Assembly: GCF_001571145.1 (NCBI RefSeq)
Contig: NZ_BCTF01000025.1
Coordinates: 1 to 64,000 of the forward strand
Direction: 5' to 3'
From: Hydrogenophaga flava NBRC 102514
GTDB taxonomy: Bacteria > Pseudomonadota > Gammaproteobacteria > Burkholderiales > Burkholderiaceae_C
Length of the DNA stretch: 64,000 nt
The notes under the pieces were generated by a model, which was not told the DNA's origin, did no database searches, and was given only the letters and a program-made list of their open reading frames with translations. The translations under genes and the position numbers were made by a program. Positions 46,018-53,834 of this stretch are shown here, in pieces (the stretch's first letter is position 1; every line of letters starts with the position of its first letter).

Positions 46018-46794
46018 TTAAATCAATGACTTATCCCACGCCGTCAGCACCTCAAACCCCTGCTCCGTCACCGCCACCATGTGCTCCCACTGCGCCGAGA
46101 GCGAGCGGTCTTTGGTCACCACCGTCCAGCCGTCGGCCAGCTGCCGGGTCTCGCGTTTGCCGGCGTTGAGCATGGGTTCGATGGTGAAGACCATGCCGGC
46201 CTCCAGCCGCAGGCCCTGGCCGGGCTGGCCGTAGTGCAGCACGTTGGGTTCGTCGTGGTAGATCTGGCCGATGCCGTGGCCGCAGTACTCGCGCACCACG
46301 CTGAAGCGCTCGCGGTGCGCGACCGTCTGGATGGCGTGGCCCACGTCGCCGAGCGTGGCGCCGGGCCGCACCTGCCGGATGCCGGCCAGCAGGGCCTCGT
46401 AGGTGGTGTCCACCAGCCGCCGCGCCAGGGTGCTGGGCGTGCCGACGCAGAACATGCGGCTGGTGTCGCCGAACCAGCCGTCCTTGAGCACGGCCACGTC
46501 GATGTTGACGATGTCGCCGGCCTTGAGGATCTTGTCGGGCGCGGGGATGCCGTGGCAGACGACGTGGTTGACCGAGGTGAGGATGGTCTTGGGGTAGCCG
46601 TGGTAACCGAGGTTGGCGGGGACGGCCCCTTGCACGTTCACGATGTGGTCGTGGCAGAGGCGGTCGAGCGCTTCGGCGCTGACGCCGGGCACGACGTGCG
46701 GCCCGATCATGTCCAGCACCTCGGCCGCCAGCTGCGCGGCGCGCCGCGCCATGACCAGTTCGTCGGCGCTGCGGATGGGGACGCCGCGCGCCAT
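46018..46794 (-). CDS. map: Type I methionine aminopeptidase, paralog linked to a ParD-like gene
   Basis: 258 residues. The five metal ligands are present: two Asp in IDVAVLKDGWFGDTSRMF, His in CGHGIGQIYHDEP, and two Glu in TIEPML and SAQWEHMVAV. It removes N-terminal Met from nascent proteins. The start overlaps the ParD-like stop by one base (TGATG), so the two are co-translated. The housekeeping map is normally next to rpsB, so this is likely a second copy. Its pairing with a ParD-like protein suggests a regulated or selfish module. Confidence 0.92.
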   Translation of the reverse strand: MARGVPIRSADELVMARRAAQLAAEVLDMIGPHVVPGVSAEALDRLCHDHIVNVQGAVPANLGYHGYPKTILTSVNHVVCHGIPAPDKILKAGDIVNIDVAVLKDGWFGDTSRMFCVGTPSTLARRLVDTTYEALLAGIRQVRPGATLGDVGHAIQTVAHRERFSVVREYCGHGIGQIYHDEPNVLHYGQPGQGLRLEAGMVFTIEPMLNAGKRETRQLADGWTVVTKDRSLSAQWEHMVAVTEQGFEVLTAWDKSLI

Positions 46795-47063
46795 CAGTGG
46801 CGGCCTTTGGTGGCGGCTGCGGCGGCGGTCTTGTGTGGCGCTGTCGTCACGAGGGTGGCGGCGTTGGTGAGGTCCAAACCGCCGTTGAGCTCGGCCTGGA
46901 TCAGCAGCTGGCAGATCTCGCGGTAGTCAAGGTCGGGATGCATCTCGGTGAGCATGCCCACGCGCATCCAGTGCTCGGCCTGCGCGTTGATGGACCGGCT
47001 CAGGGCCGTGCCGGCGACCCGCAGGTTCTCATGCATCTGGTCGGAAATCTTGACGATACCCAT
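46794..47063 (-). CDS. ParD-like antitoxin-type protein
   Basis: 89 residues. N-terminus MGIVKISDQMHENLRVAGTALSRSINAQAEHWMRVGM looks like the ParD-like (PF11903-type) DNA-binding family related to ribbon-helix-helix antitoxins. C-terminal half is flexible and Ala/Thr-rich. The gene directly precedes and overlaps the aminopeptidase gene, and an 8-bp inverted repeat lies 20-50 bp upstream, consistent with autorepression. No classic ParE toxin is adjacent. Confidence 0.8.
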   Translation of the reverse strand: MGIVKISDQMHENLRVAGTALSRSINAQAEHWMRVGMLTEMHPDLDYREICQLLIQAELNGGLDLTNAATLVTTAPHKTAAAAATKGRH

Positions 47064-47083
47064 CTGAGGCCTTCATATGAAAC

Positions 47084-47111
47084 ATATACGAATTGTATTT
47101 GCATCGTATAT
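47084..47111. promoter_or_regulatory. 8-bp inverted repeat upstream of the ParD-like gene
   Basis: ATATACGA (47084-47091) and TCGTATAT (47104-47111), exact arms, 12-bp spacer, in an AT-rich stretch just before the ParD-like start. The positions fit a ParD-like autoregulatory operator. Confidence 0.58.
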
Positions 47112-47142
47112 TCCCAATCCACCGTGGCCCTTGTTTTGAAAA

Positions 47143-47170
47143 CTGCATGACTTGTTAAGAAGTCATGCAG
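47143..47170. promoter_or_regulatory. 11-bp inverted repeat upstream of abiEi (candidate AbiEi operator)
   Basis: CTGCATGACTT (47143-47153) and AAGTCATGCAG (47160-47170), exact arms with the 6-bp spacer GTTAAG, 19 bp before the abiEi start. Known AbiEi antitoxins repress their operon by binding inverted repeats of this kind. Confidence 0.72.
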
Positions 47171-47189
47171 ATACTAAACTTCAGTGCCC

Positions 47190-47789
47190 ATGAATCCATC
47201 CGACCACATCCTCGAACTGGCCCGGCAGCGGCATGTGCTGCGGGCGGCGGATGTGCGTGCGCAAGGCTGGTCGCCGCAGCTGCTGATCCGGCTGCACCAG
47301 ACGGGCAAGCTGCAACGGTTCGCCCGCGGTCTGTATGGCCTGCCAGACGCCGAAGTCACTGAACACCAGACGCAGATCGAGGTGTGTCAGCGGGTGCCCA
47401 AGGCGGTGCTGTGCCTGCTGAGCGCGCTGCAGTTCCATGAGATCAGCACGCAGATGCCCCACGAAGTCTGGATCGCGCTGCCCGAAGGCCGGCAGACACC
47501 GCAGCTGGGCTACCCGCCGCTTCGGGTGGTGCGCCTGCGCGGCGCTGCGTACAGCGAGGGCATCCAGACGGTGACCGAACACGGCGCCCCCGTGCGTGTG
47601 TACAGCGCCGCCAAGACCGTGACCGACTGCTTCAAGTTCCGCCACAAGATCGGCCTGGACGTGGCGCTGGAGGCGCTAAAAGAGGCTTGGCGCAGCCGCA
47701 AGGTGTCGATGGCCGAGCTGAACCACTTCGCCAGGATCAACCGCGTCGAACGTGTCATGCAGCCCTACCTGGAAGCCGTCGCGCAATGA
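47190..47789 (+). CDS. abiEi: AbiEi antitoxin-family protein (type IV toxin-antitoxin)
   Basis: 199 residues from ATG 47190. N-terminal winged helix (SDHILELARQRHVLRAADVRAQGWSPQLL; LYGLPDAEVTEHQTQIEV) and a C-terminal domain with VYSAAKTVTDCFKFRHKIGLDVALEALKEAW, typical of AbiEi/transcriptional-regulator antitoxins. It overlaps the toxin start by ATGA and carries an 11-bp inverted repeat upstream. The start choice avoids an upstream GTG that would add two residues. Confidence 0.86.
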   Translation: MNPSDHILELARQRHVLRAADVRAQGWSPQLLIRLHQTGKLQRFARGLYGLPDAEVTEHQTQIEVCQRVPKAVLCLLSALQFHEISTQMPHEVWIALPEGRQTPQLGYPPLRVVRLRGAAYSEGIQTVTEHGAPVRVYSAAKTVTDCFKFRHKIGLDVALEALKEAWRSRKVSMAELNHFARINRVERVMQPYLEAVAQ

Positions 47790-48688
47790 GCGCCAACATC
47801 TCTGCGTCCATCCTGGCCCGGCTGCTAACGCTGGCGAAACAACGGGGCGACGACTACAGCCTGCTGCTCAACCGGTTCGCGATGGAGCGTCTGCTGACGC
47901 GCGTCAGTGCATCGAAGCATGCCGACCGCTTCCTGCTCAAGGGCGCGTTGCTCTTTGCGCTGTGGTACGACACCCCACACCGCCCGACGCGGGATGCCGA
48001 CCTGCTGGGTTTCGGGCCAGACGACGAGGCCACCTTGATCGCCACCTTCCGCGACATCGCCGCCATCGACCTGCGCGACGGCATCGTGTTCGACCCCGAA
48101 TCGGTGAAAGCGCAGGCCATCCGCGAAGACAACACCTACGGCGGCACACGCATCACGCTGGTGGGGCGCATCGGCTCCGCACGCTGCGCCCTGCAGATCG
48201 ACGTGGGATTTGGTGATGCCGTGACACCCGGGCCGCAAACCGTGGCCTTTCCCGTCCTGCTGGGCGACTTCCCGGCACCCACACTGCGGGTCTACCCGGT
48301 CTACACCGTGATCGCCGAGAAGTACCAGGCCATGGTGATGCTGGGACAGGCCAACAGCCGCATGAAGGACTTCTTCGACCTCGCAGTGATAGCGCAGCGC
48401 ACAGAGCTGGATGGCGCGACGCTGGCAGCCGCTATCGCCGCCACCTTTGCCCGGCGCCATACCGTGCTGCCGATGGAGCGCCCGCTTGCGTTGACGACAA
48501 CGTTCAGCGAAGACGCCGCCAAGTTGCGCCAGTGGCAAGCTTTCCTGAACAAGAACCGCATTGAGGCGGCCAGTCTGGGTGACACCGTATCGCTGCTGCA
48601 CGACCTGCTGTGGCCGCCCACGCAAGTGGCTGCGGCCAACAGCCTGGCCACCGCCACCTGGCGCCCTGATACCTTGCGGTGGATCTGA
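47786..48688 (+). CDS. abiEii: AbiEii nucleotidyltransferase toxin
   Basis: 300 residues. The nucleotidyltransferase toxin signature FLLKGALLFALWY, then HRPTRDADLLGF (the D-x-D pair), matches AbiEii/AbiGii type toxins; LQIDVGFGDAV and YPVYTVIAEKYQAMVMLGQANSRMKDFFDL are the C-terminal conserved blocks. These toxins transfer nucleotides to tRNA or other targets and are silenced by the AbiEi antitoxin without direct contact. Start overlaps the abiEi stop by four bases. Confidence 0.9.
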   Translation: MSANISASILARLLTLAKQRGDDYSLLLNRFAMERLLTRVSASKHADRFLLKGALLFALWYDTPHRPTRDADLLGFGPDDEATLIATFRDIAAIDLRDGIVFDPESVKAQAIREDNTYGGTRITLVGRIGSARCALQIDVGFGDAVTPGPQTVAFPVLLGDFPAPTLRVYPVYTVIAEKYQAMVMLGQANSRMKDFFDLAVIAQRTELDGATLAAAIAATFARRHTVLPMERPLALTTTFSEDAAKLRQWQAFLNKNRIEAASLGDTVSLLHDLLWPPTQVAAANSLATATWRPDTLRWI

Positions 48689-48792
48689 GGCTTTCCCGAA
48701 AGGAGAAGCACAGAGCCATACACAAACACATCCAGCCATTCAATCGATGCAGACGGTGAATAGCCAGAAGGACTGGACATGCCAAGAAGATT

Positions 48793-49425
48793 TCAGACTT
48801 GAGAAAGCACAGGCGTCAGCTCAACGCCGACAAACGACGCGGCAGACAGCGCTGTGCCAGCGTTTGCGCCCACGACCACCTTGAATGACTTTAAGGGTGT
48901 TGAACCGAACTCAATGCTGGAGCGAAACACACCGGACGCAATCTGCTCCGAAAGCGTTGAAGCAAATTCAGGAACAGGAACGACCTCATCGGCAAAGTTC
49001 CCGCAAACAGCGCACGGCCTTGATCTCTGCATCGCTGAGTACCTCAACACCGACTGTGGACGCAGCCAGAAAAAGTCCTGGTCCGCCGGAAGCCTCACGA
49101 AATCGTGGCTACTCGCGCCGTTTTCCGTGAGCACCCGGCACAGACGCGATGAGACCAACGTGTACCCGTCGTACGTGGTGGTGATGTCCCTCCGTCGCTT
49201 CTTGACCCGATACCCGGGATCGACGTACTCATGGTTGACCTTGCCCCCACACTCGCGACAGGTCGCCGTGTGCGGAACACCGTTCCGACCAAAACGCCAC
49301 TCACTCGCTCCCGCGAGCGGCTTAAAAGTGTCGTTCCCGAGCATGTACGAACCGTCGTCATGCCCAGTCAGCTCGAACGCCAACACCTTTTTCACCTGCG
49401 TCACTCTCAACCTCCCAAACTCCAT
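48793..49425 (-). CDS. Hypothetical protein with two zinc-ribbon-like CxxC pairs
   Basis: 210 residues. Two CxxC pairs are visible: CRECGG near residue 57 and CAVCGN near residue 138, compatible with a zinc-binding knuckle. The rest is beta-rich; C-terminal SFKVVVGANAGTALSAASFVGVEL. No family recognised; codon use and G+C are slightly lower than neighbours. It is convergent with the AbiE operon. Confidence 0.65.
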   Translation of the reverse strand: MEFGRLRVTQVKKVLAFELTGHDDGSYMLGNDTFKPLAGASEWRFGRNGVPHTATCRECGGKVNHEYVDPGYRVKKRRRDITTTYDGYTLVSSRLCRVLTENGASSHDFVRLPADQDFFWLRPQSVLRYSAMQRSRPCAVCGNFADEVVPVPEFASTLSEQIASGVFRSSIEFGSTPLKSFKVVVGANAGTALSAASFVGVELTPVLSQV

Positions 49426-49488
49426 AACCTCTTGAACTGCAGGCCAGCTTCATTGAAGGCCATGAACCGATGTCGGTGGTCCACGTGG

Positions 49489-49761
49489 TCAGGGCCAATC
49501 CCCCGCCAACCACCAGATCCCCACCGCCAACACCACCAGACCAACGATCTCCACAAGGATCGCTGTGCCGGTGTCCGCGTCATCCACGCCGCCAAAGCGC
49601 TCCAGCGGATAGCGCCCCAGCGTCACGACGCGCAGCAGGCACCAGCCGATCGACCAGCCCACGGTCTGGATGCACACATCCCAGGCCAGCCACCAGAGGA
49701 ATCGCAGGACGCCGAGCAAATGCCCTCTGGGGGCATCCAGCCAGTCGGGGACATCGATCAT
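49489..49761 (-). CDS. Small membrane protein
   Basis: 90 residues with hydrophobic helices FLWWLAWDVCIQTVGWSIGW and ILVEIVGLVVLAVGIWWLAG. No domain recognised. It ends 63 bp before the zinc-ribbon gene and starts 15 bp after the VOC gene stop, so it may belong to an operon with the VOC and DUF1697 genes upstream. Confidence 0.68.
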   Translation of the reverse strand: MIDVPDWLDAPRGHLLGVLRFLWWLAWDVCIQTVGWSIGWCLLRVVTLGRYPLERFGGVDDADTGTAILVEIVGLVVLAVGIWWLAGDWP

Positions 49762-49776
49762 TCTTTACTCCCAGGT

Positions 49777-50220
49777 TCAACGCGATGGACGGGGCGACCC
49801 AGGCCCTTCATGGGCCGGCCCTTTGAGCTCGATGACGTTGCCGTCCGGGTCGCAGAAGTACAGGGAGAGCCCCTCTCCCTCAGCGCCAAAGTTGGTGCTC
49901 GCCGGGCCGTTGGAAGTGACGCCTTGTTGGGCGAGGTGCGCCACGATGCGCTGTTCGTCGAAGGGCCCCACCCGCAGGCAGAGATGGTCGACGTTGCGTC
50001 CTTCCGCCTTCGGCCCTTCCCCGCCCACCCGGCCCAGCCTGCCGTCGATGGACACCAGGTCCACCATGGACGCACCCGCCCGGAGGTGCATGAGCCCGAG
50101 GTCGGGCCGCTCGCGCACAAGGTGGCAGCCCAGCACACGCTCGTAGAACGCCACGCTGGCGGCGAGGTTCCGCACGCGGAACACGACGTGATCGATGCGT
50201 TCGACAGTGAATGGAAGCAT
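49777..50220 (-). CDS. VOC (glyoxalase/bleomycin resistance) superfamily protein
   Basis: 147 residues from ATG 50220 (IDHVVFRVRNLAASVAFYERV); an in-frame ATG ten codons earlier is not supported by an RBS. Typical VOC ends LYFCDPDGNVIELKG. Metal ligands appear as His (IDHVV), His (VDHLC) and Glu (VIELK). Members are metal-dependent lyases, dioxygenases or resistance proteins; the substrate is unknown. Confidence 0.85.
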   Translation of the reverse strand: MLPFTVERIDHVVFRVRNLAASVAFYERVLGCHLVRERPDLGLMHLRAGASMVDLVSIDGRLGRVGGEGPKAEGRNVDHLCLRVGPFDEQRIVAHLAQQGVTSNGPASTNFGAEGEGLSLYFCDPDGNVIELKGPAHEGPGSPRPSR

Positions 50221-50257
50221 GGGCGGCGGTGTTGGAAAGGATGGCCGCATTCTGGCG

Positions 50258-50788
50258 TCAAACCAGCGCGGCCAGCTTGAGCGTCGTGCCCCAGTTGCGG
50301 CTGGTCACGCCCTTGCCCACCTTGCCCAGCAGCGCCTCCCCGGCCCGGCTCTCCAGCAGACCGTTCGCGCAATGCAGGTAGGCGGCGTGCTGGGTGACGG
50401 CGAGGCGTTCGCCCGGGCTCAGCAGAGGCCGCAGGCTCTCCAGTGCCGTCAACCGGTCCGGCGCCATCGCGAACGCCACGAGGAAGCGCCCGTGGTCCGC
50501 TTCAGGCGGAACGATGGGGTTGCCGTTCACGATCGCCTGGAGCTCGCTGGCGGACTTGACGATCACGGGCGTGGTGACTCCGAAGCGCTCCGCAAGGCCG
50601 GCGCCGATCTCGTCGGCCAGCTTGTCCGCGCTGCGGCGGGTCGAGCTGAACACCGCGTTGCCGCTGTTGAGCAGGGTCTTCACATCGCTGTGGCCCAGCG
50701 CTTCGAGCATCGCCCGGAACTCGGCCATCGGCACGCGGTTGGCCTTGCCGACGTTGACACCGCGGAGGAGGACTGCGAAGCGAGGCAT
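50258..50788 (-). CDS. DUF1697 family protein
   Basis: 176 residues. The opening FAVLLRGVNVGKANRVPMAE and later LLNSGNAVFSS match the DUF1697 family, which has no known function. C-terminal SRNWGTTLKLAAL is also typical. Probably co-transcribed with the VOC gene 37 bp downstream. Confidence 0.85.
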   Translation of the reverse strand: MPRFAVLLRGVNVGKANRVPMAEFRAMLEALGHSDVKTLLNSGNAVFSSTRRSADKLADEIGAGLAERFGVTTPVIVKSASELQAIVNGNPIVPPEADHGRFLVAFAMAPDRLTALESLRPLLSPGERLAVTQHAAYLHCANGLLESRAGEALLGKVGKGVTSRNWGTTLKLAALV

Positions 50789-50799
50789 GGTTCGCCTAT

Positions 50800-51543
50800 T
50801 TAGCTTGGCACAGCGTCAGCAGGCGGCGTGGTGCTCTCTGAGCCCAGCCGAGACTCCAGATCGGCCCACGGAATGTCGCAGTAGGTCTCGGACTCAGGCC
50901 AGTCTCTGGGGTTGGCCTCAATCTCCAGTGGAGGACCCAGCTCCAACGGTTCACCGGAGAAGGTCTGGCGAATGACGAAGCCCGTATTGGGTGATCGCAC
51001 CATGACCAGTTCCGACCTGGGACGAAAACTGCTGGTGAGCGGGTCTTGTTCGTAGATGCCGAGGTCTTGGCTCTCGGAGTCGAACATGGTGAATACCTTG
51101 CCTTCCCCCGTGTGCAGGAAATAGAGCAGCCCTCCGTGCTCGGGTTCTTGGAACCGTTTGGCCGCCGTGAAGGCATAGCGCTCTTCCCGCACTTTCCCAG
51201 CGTCCAGGTCGGCCTGGATGAGTGGGCGATAGTCTTTCCAGGACCTGACCCAGCGCACGCTGGAGATCGCCGCAAAGATGCCGCACAGCGGAACCACCAC
51301 GATGACAGCCCAGACCCCGACGGGGCTGGACAACCCGCATTGCACACCGGCAACCTTGTCAGCCACCCATGCGATGACCGACCAGATCACGACAAAGCAA
51401 AGAGATGTCACCGCCCAGAGAACGACCGCGTTTTCGACACCTTGTTTGAACCGCTGAAAACTGGTCGGTGCATCGCGAAGCATGTTCGCCAGGCAATCAA
51501 GTTCTTCATCGGTGGCCCGGCGCTGTGTGACGAGGGTGGGCAT
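50800..51543 (-). CDS. Hypothetical two-span membrane protein
   Basis: 247 residues from ATG 51543. Two hydrophobic helices (VVLWAVTSLCFVVIWSVIAW; VWAVIVVVPLCGIFAAI, about residues 38-90), then a soluble C-terminal domain (VREERYAFTAAKRFQEPEHG; FTMFDSESQDLGIY) resembling proteins of unknown function in Proteobacteria. No catalytic motif seen. It is on the same strand as the hypothetical gene at 51572 and the DUF1697 gene. Confidence 0.65.
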   Translation of the reverse strand: MPTLVTQRRATDEELDCLANMLRDAPTSFQRFKQGVENAVVLWAVTSLCFVVIWSVIAWVADKVAGVQCGLSSPVGVWAVIVVVPLCGIFAAISSVRWVRSWKDYRPLIQADLDAGKVREERYAFTAAKRFQEPEHGGLLYFLHTGEGKVFTMFDSESQDLGIYEQDPLTSSFRPRSELVMVRSPNTGFVIRQTFSGEPLELGPPLEIEANPRDWPESETYCDIPWADLESRLGSESTTPPADAVPS

Positions 51544-51571
51544 GGAGCGTGATTGAGCTAGAGGCCTTGAT

Positions 51572-52021
51572 TCAGCTCGTCGCTTCGAGGACTGCTTTGT
51601 CAGCACCTCCAGTTGCGAGCTGTTCCAGCGACTGGGCGAAAGTGCCAAGCATTTCGTAGGTGGTGAGCAACTCGACCGCCAAGGATGATTGGCTTTCCTG
51701 CCGATCGGTCACATGGACTGGGGTGCTCAGCACCACACGGCAACCGACCCGACCAACCGCACCCACAGGGTAGAACGTGAGCCCAACATGCTCCTGTTCC
51801 AAACCATCACCGGACTGGCTCCAGAAGCCCCCTTGTAGTCCAAGCGGTGAATCGGCAGGCAACGGAAATGCAGTACCAAGTCTCTTCGCAAAATCCACGA
51901 GTACAGACACGGCGAACCATGCAGACCCATAGCCGGCATAGCCATTGGAGTGGACTTGCGCGAAGAGCTCGCCCGTACCGTCGATATCAGGTCTGAACTG
52001 GAGGTGAAGGGCGTCGGGCAT
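51572..52021 (-). CDS. Hypothetical protein with alternating beta-type pattern
   Basis: 149 residues from ATG 52021. Mostly polar, with VDFAKRLGTAFPLP in the centre and LAVELLTTYEMLGTFAQSLE at the C-terminus. No domain recognised; the G+C content is lower than the rhamnose genes. It sits between the kinase stop at 52039 and the membrane protein gene, same strand, so it may be the last gene before an operon boundary. Confidence 0.55.
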   Translation of the reverse strand: MPDALHLQFRPDIDGTGELFAQVHSNGYAGYGSAWFAVSVLVDFAKRLGTAFPLPADSPLGLQGGFWSQSGDGLEQEHVGLTFYPVGAVGRVGCRVVLSTPVHVTDRQESQSSLAVELLTTYEMLGTFAQSLEQLATGGADKAVLEATS

Positions 52022-52038
52022 CTTGGTGCAGCAGCCTA

Positions 52039-53481
52039 TCAGACCGCCACACCCTCCACCACCGCCTCCCACGCGGCCCGCGCCGCCTGCAGCCGCGCCA
52101 CCTCGGCCGCCTCGGGCAGCGGCACCTCGGCGTAACGCGCGCCCTCGCCCGCCGGTTGGTCCCAGCGTGTGCTGAGCCAGGCGCCGCGCGCCGTGCCTTC
52201 CACCTCGTCCACGCTGCGCAGCAGGCGCATCGGCGCGAGCAGTGCGGCGAGCGCGGTGACGAAGGCGGGGTTCTCGGCCATGGGGCCTTCGAGCACGACG
52301 GTGTGGTCTGGGTCATGTCCATCACCGGGCAGCAGTTCGCGCAGGGTCTGCGCGGTCATGAGGGCGCAGTACCAGGCGCCGAGCGCGGGGCGCAGGTGCA
52401 GCGGCACCTCGCCGGGTCGGTCGCCGATGCGGCGTTCGCCCTGGCGCAGTTCGGCCACGCGGCCGTGCGCGGCGCCGGGTTGTGCGCTGTCTTCGGGCAG
52501 CACCGTCCAGCCCGCGGCTATCACGTCGCGCAGCGCGCGCAGCGTGGCCAGCGAAGGGTCGGCGCCGTGGCAGAGGTGGGCGAACTCGCGCCCGCCCATG
52601 AAGCGCGCGGTGGGCACCGGTCTGCCCTCGACCGACTGGTTGAACAGCTGGTCGCGCAGCGGGTCGAGCGCGAGCGCGTCGGTGGGCACGCCGGGTGCCA
52701 TGACCACGGTCCAGGTGCCGGTGGAGACGACGCTGGCGCCGGGCAGCGCGTGCAGGTGGCGGGCGAGGCAGGCGTTGCTGTCGTGCAGGCCGACGTGCAC
52801 GCGGCAGTCGGGCGCGAGGCCGAGGCGCGCAGCGAGTTCGGGGCGCAGCGGTCCGATCACTTCGTGCGCCAGCCGCAGCGGCGCGAAGCGGTCGGTCAGG
52901 CCCTGGCGCACGGCCCAGGGCGCGAAGGCGTTGCGCGCGGGTTGCCAGAGGTGGGTGTGGCAGCCCAGGGACGTGGCCTCGCTCGCGGCCACGCCCGTGA
53001 GCCACCAGGCCCAGTACTGCGGGTACGGCAGCCAGTGGCGCACGCGCGCCCAAGCCTCGGGCCGGTGTTGCTGCAGCCAGTAGAGCTGCAGGCCGGCGTT
53101 CAGGCCCAGCGGCAGCAGCGGCGAGCCGGTAATGTCGAAACCGTCGAGCAGCGCGGTGTAGCGCTCGCGCCAGGGGCCGTAGCCGTCCCACTCGTAGTCC
53201 ATCGGCGGCAGCGCCAGGCCGTGGTCGCCGATGGCGCAGAAGGCGGCGCCGTGGGTGGTGATGCCGATGCGGCCGATCTGCCGGCGCTCGGGCAGTGTGG
53301 GCATGGCGTCCAGCAGCCAGGCCTGCAGCGCCTCGGTGCCGAGCGCGGTGTAGCCATCGGCCTCGACCGAGGCGTTGGCCTGCACGCGGCGGGTCAGCAC
53401 GTCGCCCTCGGCGTTGAACAGCACCAGCTTGGCGTTGCTCTTGCCGATGTCCAGCACGAGGGTGTGGGCGTCGCGGTCCAT
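52039..53481 (-). CDS. rhaK: FGGY-family carbohydrate kinase (probable L-rhamnulose kinase)
   Basis: 480 residues from ATG 53481, two bases after the mutarotase stop. FGGY ATPase fold: TLVLDIGKSNAKLVLFN (phosphate 1), catalytic-base region VGLHDSNACLARHL, and adenosine-binding VSTGTWTVVMAPG. In the same operon as rhamnose isomerase, aldolase and transporter genes, so phosphorylation of L-rhamnulose is the natural role. It resembles the rhizobial RhaK group more than E. coli RhaB. Specificity is inferred. Confidence 0.85.
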   Translation of the reverse strand: MDRDAHTLVLDIGKSNAKLVLFNAEGDVLTRRVQANASVEADGYTALGTEALQAWLLDAMPTLPERRQIGRIGITTHGAAFCAIGDHGLALPPMDYEWDGYGPWRERYTALLDGFDITGSPLLPLGLNAGLQLYWLQQHRPEAWARVRHWLPYPQYWAWWLTGVAASEATSLGCHTHLWQPARNAFAPWAVRQGLTDRFAPLRLAHEVIGPLRPELAARLGLAPDCRVHVGLHDSNACLARHLHALPGASVVSTGTWTVVMAPGVPTDALALDPLRDQLFNQSVEGRPVPTARFMGGREFAHLCHGADPSLATLRALRDVIAAGWTVLPEDSAQPGAAHGRVAELRQGERRIGDRPGEVPLHLRPALGAWYCALMTAQTLRELLPGDGHDPDHTVVLEGPMAENPAFVTALAALLAPMRLLRSVDEVEGTARGAWLSTRWDQPAGEGARYAEVPLPEAAEVARLQAARAAWEAVVEGVAV

Positions 53482-53483
53482 GG

Positions 53484-53834
53484 TCAATTCATATGAAAGA
53501 GACACGGCAGGTCTTCGGCCACCGGCGAGCCGTCGGGATTGCTGCGCATGATGTCCTTCATGTGCTGCCACCAGCGCTGCATCACCGGGTGCTGCGGCAG
53601 GCTGGCCATGGTGTGGCCGGGGCGGCGGCGCAGCACGGCGAACAGCACATGGTGCTCGGCGTCGAGGTAGATGCTGTAGTCCTCGACGCCGCTGTCTTTC
53701 AGCAGGGCCACCAGCTCGGGCCAGATGGCGTCGTGGCGGCGGCGGTATTCGTCGACACAGCCGGGGTTGAGGAACATGCGGAAGGCGTGTTTCTCGGTCG
53801 CGTGTGGGTTAACAGTGGTGGCATTCGTGCTCAT
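53484..53834 (-). CDS. rhaM: L-rhamnose mutarotase
   Basis: 116 residues. [24 protein letters not shown] and [19 protein letters not shown] are diagnostic of RhaM/RhaU, which equilibrates alpha- and beta-L-rhamnose. The catalytic histidine is in [10 protein letters not shown]. Start overlaps the rhaQ stop (ATGA). Confidence 0.95.
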   Translation of the reverse strand: MSTNATTVNPHATEKHAFRMFLNPGCVDEYRRRHDAIWPELVALLKDSGVEDYSIYLDAEHHVLFAVLRRRPGHTMASLPQHPVMQRWWQHMKDIMRSNPDGSPVAEDLPCLFHMN

